From positions 29,731-93,730 of the forward strand of contig JAVJQA010000031.1 of assembly GCA_040218045.1 (NCBI GenBank): 64,000 bases of DNA, in the 5' to 3' direction. The position numbers were made by a program, and so were the translations under genes. This document shows positions 24,650 through 32,218 of the stretch, piece by piece (position 1 is the stretch's first letter; each line of letters starts with the position of its first letter). The notes beneath the pieces were generated by a model. It ran no database searches. It was not told the DNA's origin and saw nothing but the letters and a program-made list of their open reading frames with translations. The DNA is from Marinoscillum sp040218045. Its GTDB lineage: Bacteria > Bacteroidota > Bacteroidia > Cytophagales > Cyclobacteriaceae.

Positions 24650-25948
24650 ATGTCATCAGTCATAATTACATCCATCATTGCATTTACCGGAGTTATTCTC
24701 CTGCTGGTTTTTATCCTCTTGTTTGCCCAATCGAGGTTGGTGCAATCAGGCCCGGTGAAAATCATTGTCAACGGAGATGAAGCAAATGCGATCACTGCTC
24801 CTGCAGGATCATCACTTTTGTCTACACTTTCTGGTCAGAAAGTATTTTTACCATCAGCGTGTGGTGGTGGTGGTACTTGTGCTCAGTGCAAGTGTACGGT
24901 TCATGAAGGTGGTGGAGAAGTGCTCCCTACTGAGGTGGGTCACTTAAGTAGATCTGAGCAGAAAGAAGGCGTTCGCCTTGGCTGCCAGGTGAAGGTAAAG
25001 CAAGATATGAGAATCGAGATACCGGAAGAAATTTTCGGTATCAAGAAATGGGAAGCAACTGTAGTAAGAAATTACAACGTGGCATCCTTTATTAAAGAGT
25101 TTGTTGTGGAGATACCTGAAGACATGGATTATCAAGCTGGAGGATATATCCAGATTGAGATACCTGAATGTGAGGTTGACTATAAAGATATGGATATCAC
25201 TGCTCACCCTGAAGAGCACGATCAGCCAGATAAATTCCAACTTGAGTGGGATAAATTTGGACTGTGGGACCTGAAGATGAAAAACAGTGAAATAGTTGAG
25301 CGAGCATATTCTATGGCTTCTTATCCTGCTGAAGGCAGAGAAATCATGCTAAATGTGCGTGTGGCAACTCCACCATGGGACAGGTCAGCAAATGGCTGGA
25401 TGAAAGTAAATCCGGGTATTGCTTCTTCTTATATATTCTCTAGAAAGCCAGGAGATAAAGTGATTATTTCCGGGCCTTACGGTGAGTTCTTCATCAATCC
25501 TTCAGATGCAGAGATGCTTTATGTAGGTGGTGGAGCAGGAATGGCACCTATGCGGTCACACCTTTATCACCTGTTCAGAACTTTAAAAACCGGCAGAAAA
25601 GTGACTTACTGGTACGGTGGGCGATCGAAGAGAGAGTTATTCTACCTTGATCACTTCCTTGACCTAGAGAAGAACTTTCCTAATTTCAAGTTTTACGTTG
25701 TGCTTTCTGAGCCACTCCCAGAGGATAACTGGAAAGTGAAAAAAGACATGGAGGATGAGCAGGGTGATGGATTCCTAGGGTTCGTACATCAGGCGGTGAT
25801 AGATCAGTACCTCAGTAAGCATGATCAGCCAGAAGAAATTGAACTTTACTTCTGTGGGCCTCCATTGATGAACGCTGCAGTTCAGAAAATGGGTGAGGAT
25901 TACGGAATTCCTGATGAAAACATCCGATTCGATGATTTCGGAGGGTAA
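24650..25948 (+). CDS. nqrF: Na+-translocating NADH:quinone reductase subunit F
   Basis: The 432-residue protein has an N-terminal membrane anchor (about 4-26), a 2Fe-2S ferredoxin domain with Cys71, Cys77, Cys80 and Cys112, then FAD- and NADH-binding domains (ERAYSMASYPAEGREI, ISGPYGEFFI, YVGGGAGMAPMRSHL, ELYFCGPPLMNAAV) and the typical end FDDFGG. NqrF takes electrons from NADH in the Na+-pumping complex. Other nqr genes usually sit next to it but are not in this window, so it is either a detached subunit or a second copy. A terminator follows. Confidence 0.93.
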   Translation: MSSVIITSIIAFTGVILLLVFILLFAQSRLVQSGPVKIIVNGDEANAITAPAGSSLLSTLSGQKVFLPSACGGGGTCAQCKCTVHEGGGEVLPTEVGHLSRSEQKEGVRLGCQVKVKQDMRIEIPEEIFGIKKWEATVVRNYNVASFIKEFVVEIPEDMDYQAGGYIQIEIPECEVDYKDMDITAHPEEHDQPDKFQLEWDKFGLWDLKMKNSEIVERAYSMASYPAEGREIMLNVRVATPPWDRSANGWMKVNPGIASSYIFSRKPGDKVIISGPYGEFFINPSDAEMLYVGGGAGMAPMRSHLYHLFRTLKTGRKVTYWYGGRSKRELFYLDHFLDLEKNFPNFKFYVVLSEPLPEDNWKVKKDMEDEQGDGFLGFVHQAVIDQYLSKHDQPEEIELYFCGPPLMNAAVQKMGEDYGIPDENIRFDDFGG

Positions 25949-25968
25949 TCACAAAAAGCATTAATTGG

Positions 25969-25994
25969 AAGGGGAAAGCAATTTCCCCTTTTTT
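25969..25994 (+). terminator. Rho-independent terminator after nqrF
   Basis: AAGGGGAAA (25969-25977) pairs with TTTCCCCTT (25982-25990) around loop GCAA and runs into a T tract. Confidence 0.85.
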
Positions 25995-26035
25995 GTTTCT
26001 TCAAAGTCCAATCGAGGATAGGCGATTTTTTTATT

Positions 26036-26043
26036 TAGTTTTG
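26036..26043 (+). promoter_or_regulatory. Candidate -7 promoter box of the arginase-fold gene
   Basis: TAGTTTTG matches TAnnTTTG and lies 18 bases before the ATG at 26062. It also argues against the longer reading frame from 25993, whose first codons would lie upstream of the promoter. Confidence 0.45.
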
Positions 26044-26061
26044 TCCAAACCATTTACCATC

Positions 26062-27228
26062 ATGGATTTAAAGCTCTTTTTCGATCCTATTTCTGAGGAT
26101 ATTGATCTTTCCAAATTGCCATCTTCGGCCATTGCCCATAGTATTTATATCAATCGCGAGCGAATGCCAGAGCTTGATGATCGCGATATAGCGATTATTG
26201 GTTTACAGGAAGCACGAGGCTCTGAGGAGGTCAACCAACATGGGATTGCAAAATCCTCAGATGAAATCAGACGAAGCTTCTATCAGCTCAAAAAGGGGTC
26301 TGGCAACTTGAAAATCGTCGATCTGGGCAATTTTAGAAATGGCCCCGAACTGGAAGACACCTATCAACGGCTTCAGGAGGTTTGTGCTTTTTTAATGGAA
26401 GAGAGCATCTTGCCATTGATTATTGGAGGCAGTCACAATCTTGATCTGGGACAGTACCAGGCATATGAAAATCAAGAGAAGCTAATCACCGTTCTCAATA
26501 TTGATAATAAACTGGACCTGGGTGACCCTAAATCAGCTATTGCTTCTCTGTCTCACATTCACCGTATTTTTAAGCATGACCCTAATTTTCTTTTCAGTTA
26601 CTACCAGTTAGCTCACCAGTCTTATCTGGTGGAAACCAAGGAAGCTGAGTTGCTGGAAAAGCTCTATTTTGAAAACGTAAGGCTTGGTGTGGTCAAAGAA
26701 AACATTAAGGATTTGGAGCCAATAGTAAGGGATGCCGACATGCTTTCATTTGATATCTCGGCAATTCAGGCACATTATTGCCCCGGGGCTGTGGATTCCA
26801 AAGTATACGGGCTTACTGGAGAGGAGGCGTGTCAGCTGTGTTGGTATGCTGGTTTGAATGACAAGCTGAGCTCTATAGGCTTTTATGAATATGATGTGGA
26901 TAAAGATACTGAAGACCGTAAAACAGCTTTTGTGCTCTCCACCATGATCTGGTATTTCATTGAAGGATTTTATAACCGAAAGGGAGACAAGAACTTCAGG
27001 TCAAATGATTACCTGGTTTATGAAGTATCACTCGGAGGGGAACCTTCGACCATTAAATTCTATAAAAGCAAGATTTCTGAAAAGTGGTGGATGGAAGTGC
27101 CGCATCCGGAAGAAACTTCTGGCTTTCTGCGAAGTAGAATGATCCCTTGCAATTATTCAGATTATGAAACAGCTGTCAGCGGCGAAGTGCCTACACGATG
27201 GATCAACACTTATTCTAAATTTATTTAG
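26062..27228 (+). CDS. Arginase/formimidoylglutamase-fold protein with lost metal ligands
   Basis: The 388-residue protein has the ureohydrolase fold order: DIAIIGLQE, LPLIIGGSHNLDLGQYQAYE, LITVLNIDNKLDLGD and ADMLSFDISAIQ. The canonical Mn ligands DAHxD and DxD are altered. Asp148 and Asp152 remain, but His is Lys150, and the second Asp of DxD is Ser233 (Asp231 stays). His125 of the GGSH motif is present. Two ligands are therefore missing, and a dinuclear hydrolase activity is doubtful. It may be a pseudoenzyme or use one metal. The 3' end overlaps the convergent PspC gene by 4 bases. Confidence 0.8.
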   Translation: MDLKLFFDPISEDIDLSKLPSSAIAHSIYINRERMPELDDRDIAIIGLQEARGSEEVNQHGIAKSSDEIRRSFYQLKKGSGNLKIVDLGNFRNGPELEDTYQRLQEVCAFLMEESILPLIIGGSHNLDLGQYQAYENQEKLITVLNIDNKLDLGDPKSAIASLSHIHRIFKHDPNFLFSYYQLAHQSYLVETKEAELLEKLYFENVRLGVVKENIKDLEPIVRDADMLSFDISAIQAHYCPGAVDSKVYGLTGEEACQLCWYAGLNDKLSSIGFYEYDVDKDTEDRKTAFVLSTMIWYFIEGFYNRKGDKNFRSNDYLVYEVSLGGEPSTIKFYKSKISEKWWMEVPHPEETSGFLRSRMIPCNYSDYETAVSGEVPTRWINTYSKFI

Positions 27229-27416
27229 AACTGTTCGGGGATAACAATCCAGAGGATTAAGTAAACCAATAGTCCGGGAAAAGCTGCACTTAAGATGGAT
27301 ACCAACACATAAGCAATCCTTACAAGCGAAGGGTCCAGTCCGAAATATTCGGCAATACCACCACATACTCCCGCAAGCATTGTATCTGTTTTTGATCTGA
27401 AAAGTCGCTTTTGCAT
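27225..27416 (-). CDS. PspC-domain membrane protein
   Basis: The 63-residue protein is a bare PspC domain: KTDTMLAGVCGGIAEYFGLDPSLVRIAYVL, then a membrane helix (ILSAAFPGLLVYLILWIVIPE). PspC domains act in envelope stress responses, but single-domain versions have no fixed role. It lies 5 bases downstream of the small membrane-anchored protein gene, so the two form an operon. Confidence 0.88.
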   Translation of the reverse strand: MQKRLFRSKTDTMLAGVCGGIAEYFGLDPSLVRIAYVLVSILSAAFPGLLVYLILWIVIPEQF

Positions 27417-27421
27417 AGTCC

Positions 27422-27691
27422 TTATTTGTTGTTCAAATACGGTAGGTTGTTGGTAAATATATGAAACATTTGGGTAGTAGAATTGAAACTTGAGCCAGAA
27501 GATCCCTTTGAGTTTGAGTTTTGATCCTTAGGTAGTTCAGCAACTGGCTCAAGTTCAGCTCCAGGTAGATTGATACTTTCCGCAGTAAAGAGAGGACTGT
27601 TCAATGTCAGTAAAATCGCTATGATCACCCCGATGATGATCAAGAGCGTTTTACTAAGTCCGTTTTGAGTAAATGTCTTTTTCGATAACAT
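27422..27691 (-). CDS. Small membrane-anchored protein, 89 aa
   Basis: One membrane helix (about 14-32; LLIIIGVIIAILLTLNSPLF) follows a short basic N-terminus. The rest is a Ser/Asn-rich polar segment predicted to be outside the cytoplasmic membrane. I recognise no domain. It is directly upstream of the PspC gene on the same strand, which suggests an envelope role. Confidence 0.6.
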   Translation of the reverse strand: MLSKKTFTQNGLSKTLLIIIGVIIAILLTLNSPLFTAESINLPGAELEPVAELPKDQNSNSKGSSGSSFNSTTQMFHIFTNNLPYLNNK

Positions 27692-28024
27692 AACGAGTAT
27701 CTAATTGGCAATGCCTGTGCCAAAAATCATAACACTCATAAAATCAGATAGTTATAAATATAAGATTGAAGCCTAATGCAAAATGTGTTCGCATCCGAAC
27801 ATTGTGGATTTCGATACTGTACAGCTTGCGTACACTTTTTCAGAAATCAAAGCATTCCTTTCATTATTGGAAAACTCGTGTCAAAATGGCAAAAAACTGC
27901 TTTGTGTGTAAAATGTAACTATCAGTGGATCAAACATCTACGTGTTTGGTATGGTTGTTTCAATGCTGTTATTACTCAAAACGATTACATACTGTAAATA
28001 ATTATGAACTCAAATAACACCATT
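27692..28024 (+). promoter_or_regulatory. Intergenic region with short palindromes upstream of a lipoprotein gene
   Basis: This 333-base gap between divergent genes holds TGTTCG-CATC-CGAACA (27786-27801), a perfect 6-bp dyad. GTAC-AGCTTGC-GTAC follows about 35 bases further on. The sites look like operators for a dimeric regulator or a small hairpin. A 73-codon open frame here has no convincing protein character. Confidence 0.35.
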
Positions 28025-28447
28025 ATGAAGACGATAACCAGAATTTTAAGCATAGTCCTGATTTCTACATTTGTAGTTGCATGTTCTAACACAAAAGAGC
28101 AACGCAATGAGGATACTGCCATGCAAGAGATGGAAAGTGACTTTGTCGAAGAAAAAAATGACTTGAAGTATGAGTTAGAAGAGATGAAGCTCAATGTAGA
28201 AACTGAGCTTGATAAGCTTGATGATAAGATCGCACAAGCATCTGACAACAACAAAGCCAGACTTGAGGACGTCAAAGATGACCTTGAAGAGAAAGGTGAT
28301 GATCTTGACCGAGCTTTGGATAGAGTAGAAAACTCTACTGAGCAAGCTTGGGATGATACTAAAGAGTTTGCGAAAAACACTTCAAATGACGTAGAAGAAG
28401 CTCTTGATGACTTTGGTGATAGAGTAGAGGAGATTTTCAATTCGTAA
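28025..28447 (+). CDS. Coiled-coil lipoprotein
   Basis: The 140-residue precursor has a leader with lipobox at Cys20 (STFVVAC). The mature part is almost entirely charged helix with heptad spacing (EEKNDLKYELEEMKLNVETE, then DVKDDLEEKGDDLDRALDR). It may be a periplasmic spacer or envelope-stress lipoprotein, as an Lpp-like or LEA-like helix, but no family assignment is safe. The ATG at 28025 is preferred over 28004 because it gives a normal leader. A long intergenic region precedes it and a strong terminator follows. Confidence 0.7.
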   Translation: MKTITRILSIVLISTFVVACSNTKEQRNEDTAMQEMESDFVEEKNDLKYELEEMKLNVETELDKLDDKIAQASDNNKARLEDVKDDLEEKGDDLDRALDRVENSTEQAWDDTKEFAKNTSNDVEEALDDFGDRVEEIFNS

Positions 28448-28467
28448 TTTATAACCAGTTATAGACG

Positions 28468-28514
28468 AAAAGTCATTGGTGACGAGATTACTCGTGGATC
28501 AATGACTTTTTTTT
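28468..28514 (+). terminator. Rho-independent terminator after the coiled-coil lipoprotein gene
   Basis: AAAAGTCATT pairs with AATGACTTTT, with an inner ACGAG/CTCGT stem, and runs into eight T residues. Confidence 0.85.
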
Positions 28515-28541
28515 GTTGGTGGTGTGAGGTACTTTTAATCT

Positions 28542-30164
28542 ATGCTAGTCTTTAAAAATAGAGCGTTTAGATTTATCTCATTCATATTGTTGTTGACTCC
28601 TTTAATAACATTTGGCCAGTCGGATGAGGATATCCAGACAGAAATTCGGCTGAAAATAGAAGCGTTAAGAGGAAGTGGCCTTATGGTAAAGGGAGAACCT
28701 ATTTGCTGTGGAAAGTCCATCTCCAATTTTTATACAAATCGCTTTTTTGAACCCATCTGGACCAATATGTTGAGAGATCAACTGATCAGGGAAGTAAAGG
28801 CCTGTGCTGACGATGGATTGAATCCGGAGGATTATCACCTTCAGGTCATTGAAGAAATGACCATGAAGTCTGATCTGAATTATTTTGAACAAGCAGGTCT
28901 TGAACTTTTACTTACAGATTCATTCTTTTTACTGGCTTCTCATTTAATGTCCGGCAAAGTAAACCCGGCTACTCTGAATACAGATTGGAAGGTAAACAGA
29001 CGTGAGGGAGATCCAGTGGAATTGATGACTAAAGCCTTATTATCGGAGGATATTCCCGGGGCACTCAATGAAATACGGCCAATCTACAAAGCTTACAATA
29101 GGCTCAAAGAACAATTGAAAGTATATCAGGAGCTTCAAGCCAAAGGTGGTTGGGCGACACTAGAAGAGGGTTCTACGCTTAAATTGGGAGATCAGGGTAA
29201 TCGGGTTCTTGCTGTGCGTGATCGCCTGAAAAAAACCGGGGACCTTCTCCCATATACAAATGATCAACCTGAAGTATTTGATGAAGAACTGGAAGCAGCT
29301 ATTAAGCATTATCAAAAACGTCATGGCCTGGAGGTAGATGGTGCTTTGGGCAAAGGAACAATTCAGTCTATGAACGTGCCTGTTGAGGATAGAATTGAAG
29401 ATATTATCCTGAATTTGGAGCGTAGCAGATGGCTGCCACAGGATTTGGGTGATCACTACATCATGGTCAATCTTCCGGCATTTGAATTGGAGGTGGTGAA
29501 AGACTCTCAAGTGAACCTGGAAATGGAAGTTGCAGTGGGTAAACCTTACAGGCAAACCCCTGTCTTCTCCTCTAACATGACATACATGGTGGTGAATCCT
29601 TACTGGACAGTGCCGCCTACAATATTGTTTCAGGACATGATTCCCGCTCAGGCTAAAAAACCTAATTATCTCACTTCTCTTAATATTAAGGTATTAAACA
29701 GTGCCGGAGCTGAAGTAAATCCATCCGAAATAGATTGGGCAGGTATCAAAGGAAGGTCTTTTCCTTATACACTCCGTCAAGAGCCAGGACCCAACAATGC
29801 TCTGGGTCAGGTGAAGTTCATTTTTCCAAATGAATACAACATCTATATGCATGATACCAACCATCGGGAGCTTTTTGTAAAAGCAGAACGAGCGCTGAGT
29901 TCCGGATGTATAAGGCTGTCAAGGCCTATGGATTTTGCTTACTATCTGAGCAGTCTTCAGGCCCGGCCTTTGGGCAAGGTTCAGGTAGATGAGATTGTAA
30001 AATCAAAAAGCAACCAAACGATTATTCTAAGCAAACCACTACGTGTTCACATGCAATACTGGACGTCTTTTGTTGATGAACGTGGCGTTTTGAATTTCCG
30101 GAAAGATGTCTACAACCGCGATGAACGACTCAAGACAGCTCTAGCTAGTGAGCCCACACTATAA
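28542..30164 (+). CDS. L,D-transpeptidase of the YcbB type
   Basis: The 540-residue protein has a signal peptide (ending near ITFGQ), an N-terminal scaffold domain, a peptidoglycan-binding domain (about 210-285; GDQGNRVLAVRDRLKK, AIKHYQKRHGLEVDGALG) and a YkuD catalytic domain (about 305-480) with HDTNH and the active Cys456 in SSGCIRL. Such enzymes form 3-3 crosslinks or attach lipoproteins to peptidoglycan in the periplasm. It is convergent with, and overlaps by 6 bases, a second L,D-transpeptidase-like gene. Confidence 0.92.
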   Translation: MLVFKNRAFRFISFILLLTPLITFGQSDEDIQTEIRLKIEALRGSGLMVKGEPICCGKSISNFYTNRFFEPIWTNMLRDQLIREVKACADDGLNPEDYHLQVIEEMTMKSDLNYFEQAGLELLLTDSFFLLASHLMSGKVNPATLNTDWKVNRREGDPVELMTKALLSEDIPGALNEIRPIYKAYNRLKEQLKVYQELQAKGGWATLEEGSTLKLGDQGNRVLAVRDRLKKTGDLLPYTNDQPEVFDEELEAAIKHYQKRHGLEVDGALGKGTIQSMNVPVEDRIEDIILNLERSRWLPQDLGDHYIMVNLPAFELEVVKDSQVNLEMEVAVGKPYRQTPVFSSNMTYMVVNPYWTVPPTILFQDMIPAQAKKPNYLTSLNIKVLNSAGAEVNPSEIDWAGIKGRSFPYTLRQEPGPNNALGQVKFIFPNEYNIYMHDTNHRELFVKAERALSSGCIRLSRPMDFAYYLSSLQARPLGKVQVDEIVKSKSNQTIILSKPLRVHMQYWTSFVDERGVLNFRKDVYNRDERLKTALASEPTL

Positions 30165-30917
30165 ATAGTTGTTGGTGTAATATGCACGTGCTTTGTCTAT
30201 ATCGTTGTATTTGGTTTGCTCTTCATACTCCTTTAAAGGGTAATAAATAAAGAGCACAGATTGATTGGCCAGGCCTTTAATGATTTCCTTATGATCCTTC
30301 AGGGCAATGGCCGGACAGCCAAAAGATCTTCCCAACCTCCCAATGTTTTTGGTGAAATCCTTACTGACATAAGCTGCAGAATGCATCACAATCGCCCTGT
30401 TTCGAGCCATATCATTGAAGCCAGGTTCCATCCCATCCAACCTAAGGGATAGTCCATGTTTTCCATTGTAATTTTCACCCGTCAGATAAAATCCAACACT
30501 GCTTTGATTAGAGTTTTTAATGTTGGAGAAATGACGAGCATACTCTTCACCGGTATTTTTACCATGGGCAACTAACCTGTAATATATGACCTTATTTTGG
30601 TTAAGGTCAATTATCCACAGCCTTTTTTTATTGGACGAAAGTCTAAAATCAATGAGTGTGATCTTGCCATTGTTGATCTCTTTGCCGTCTTCCAGCATAT
30701 TAAAATAACCCACCATACCCCGGCGGTAAAGATCAAACGAAGGTTTTGAATTTTCCATTGGTTTCAACTGGTCATACTGTCGTTGTATGAAGTCATCCAA
30801 TTGATGTTCACCCGCCGTAGAGCGGCCAGGAATCGAAGCTCTTAAGCCAAAAAGAATCGCAAAAGCAAACCCGGTTACAATCGCAATTCGATAAAACAAA
30901 CTAGTATTGAGGTTCAT
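30159..30917 (-). CDS. Murein L,D-transpeptidase catalytic domain protein (YkuD_2 type)
   Basis: The 252-residue protein has an N-terminal membrane or signal segment (IVTGFAFAILFGL) and a YkuD_2 domain with IVMHSAAYVS and the catalytic Cys201 in LGRSFGCPAIAL. The family is found mainly in Gram-negative bacteria and is predicted to act on peptidoglycan peptides. The C-terminus overlaps that of the YcbB-type gene, tail to tail. Confidence 0.9.
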   Translation of the reverse strand: MNLNTSLFYRIAIVTGFAFAILFGLRASIPGRSTAGEHQLDDFIQRQYDQLKPMENSKPSFDLYRRGMVGYFNMLEDGKEINNGKITLIDFRLSSNKKRLWIIDLNQNKVIYYRLVAHGKNTGEEYARHFSNIKNSNQSSVGFYLTGENYNGKHGLSLRLDGMEPGFNDMARNRAIVMHSAAYVSKDFTKNIGRLGRSFGCPAIALKDHKEIIKGLANQSVLFIYYPLKEYEEQTKYNDIDKARAYYTNNYL

Positions 30918-31000
30918 TTTAATAATTGTAAATGCGATAACGTAAATCTTATTTAAAAGGTGCGCGTAAAAACTATTTATGTAAAAATATTTTTCGATTT

Positions 31001-32134
31001 ATGACTAGAAAATTAACTCTACTATTCTTCCTGATAATTACCCTTTTTTCAGCACAAGCCCAGGAGGAAGAACCGGCCCCTACAATGGATTTTGAAACGT
31101 ACGATCCAGAGTCCACATTGGTGGTTCCGCAACACCCAGTTACTCGTGCTAAATTTCCATTTATTGATGTACATAGTCATCAATGGAACCTTACGGTAGA
31201 TAAAATAGAAAGGCTGGAAGATGAGATGGATGCACTCAATATGGGGATTATGGTTAACCTGAGCGGAAGAGGCTTTGACCGGGAAGCCGGGGACATAGGA
31301 TCACAGGAATATCTCGCATCCATGGTGAGACGTGTAAATGGCGAAGCTCCCGGAAGAATTGTTGTTTTTACCAATGTTTCTTTCAAAGAAATAGGTAGAG
31401 AAGACTGGACTCAAGCTGCCGTACGTCAGCTGGAAGAAGATGTGGAAAATGGCGCAAAAGGGCTAAAGATTTATAAAAGCCTGGGTATGGGTATCAATGA
31501 CATTGAGGGAAATAGAGTGGCCATAGATGACCCGAGGATTGACGCGGTTTGGGCTAAATGTGGAGAGTTGGGAATTCCCGTACTGATACATGCCGCTGAC
31601 CCAAAGAGTTTTTGGGATCCACATGATGAGAAAAACGAACGTTGGTTGGAGCTGAAATTGCGTCCCGGGAGAAAGCGAAGTGCGGATGATCCGGCTCCGT
31701 TTGAGCAAATAATTGCGGAGCAGCATCAGATATTTAAAAAGCATCCGGGCACCACCTTTATCAATGCGCATATGGGTTGGATGGCCAATGATCTGGCTGC
31801 ACTCGGGGAGCATCTTGATACTTACCCAAATGTGAATGTTGGGATTGGTGCAGTAATAGCGGAGTTGGGTCGACAGCCACGATTTGCAAAGGCCTTCTTT
31901 GAGAAATACCAGGATCGTATTTTGTTTGCGAAAGATGCTTACAATCCGGAGGAGTTTTACACCTACTTCCGGGTATTGGAAACCGCCGATGAGTATTTTC
32001 CTTATTATAAAAAGTACCATGCTTTCTGGAGTATGTATGGTTTAGACCTCTCTGATGAGGTATTGAAAAAGGTCTATTATAAAAATGCACTGCGAATCAT
32101 TCCGGGATTGGATGGCTCATTATTTCCAGAGTGA
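31001..32134 (+). CDS. Exported amidohydrolase-family protein
   Basis: The 377-residue protein has a signal peptide (LFSAQAQ) and an amidohydrolase_2 TIM barrel. It keeps the metal motif DVHSH near residue 50, the HAAD and NAHMGW histidines and the late Asp in LFAKDAYNPEEF. Members include decarboxylases and hydrolases acting on cyclic or aromatic acids. The substrate cannot be inferred. Export to the periplasm is less common for this family. It stands alone between an L,D-transpeptidase and a histidine kinase. Confidence 0.85.
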   Translation: MTRKLTLLFFLIITLFSAQAQEEEPAPTMDFETYDPESTLVVPQHPVTRAKFPFIDVHSHQWNLTVDKIERLEDEMDALNMGIMVNLSGRGFDREAGDIGSQEYLASMVRRVNGEAPGRIVVFTNVSFKEIGREDWTQAAVRQLEEDVENGAKGLKIYKSLGMGINDIEGNRVAIDDPRIDAVWAKCGELGIPVLIHAADPKSFWDPHDEKNERWLELKLRPGRKRSADDPAPFEQIIAEQHQIFKKHPGTTFINAHMGWMANDLAALGEHLDTYPNVNVGIGAVIAELGRQPRFAKAFFEKYQDRILFAKDAYNPEEFYTYFRVLETADEYFPYYKKYHAFWSMYGLDLSDEVLKKVYYKNALRIIPGLDGSLFPE

Positions 32135-32218
32135 TCTGTTAGTCATTATATTACTAAAGTAATTTGTGTGGGAGGACGGTTTTGATCGCTCCTCCTATTT
32201 AATTGACTGCTGTAAAAC

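Noticed and set aside
27776..27997. 73-codon ORF rich in Cys and aromatics
   Set aside because: It has no recognisable domain, overlaps candidate operator palindromes, and looks like chance open frame in an AT-rich gap.
28535..30164. Possible tailspike or phage lysis function for the L,D-transpeptidase
   Set aside because: Signal peptide, peptidoglycan-binding domain and YkuD motif show a cellular YcbB-type enzyme, and no phage genes are nearby.
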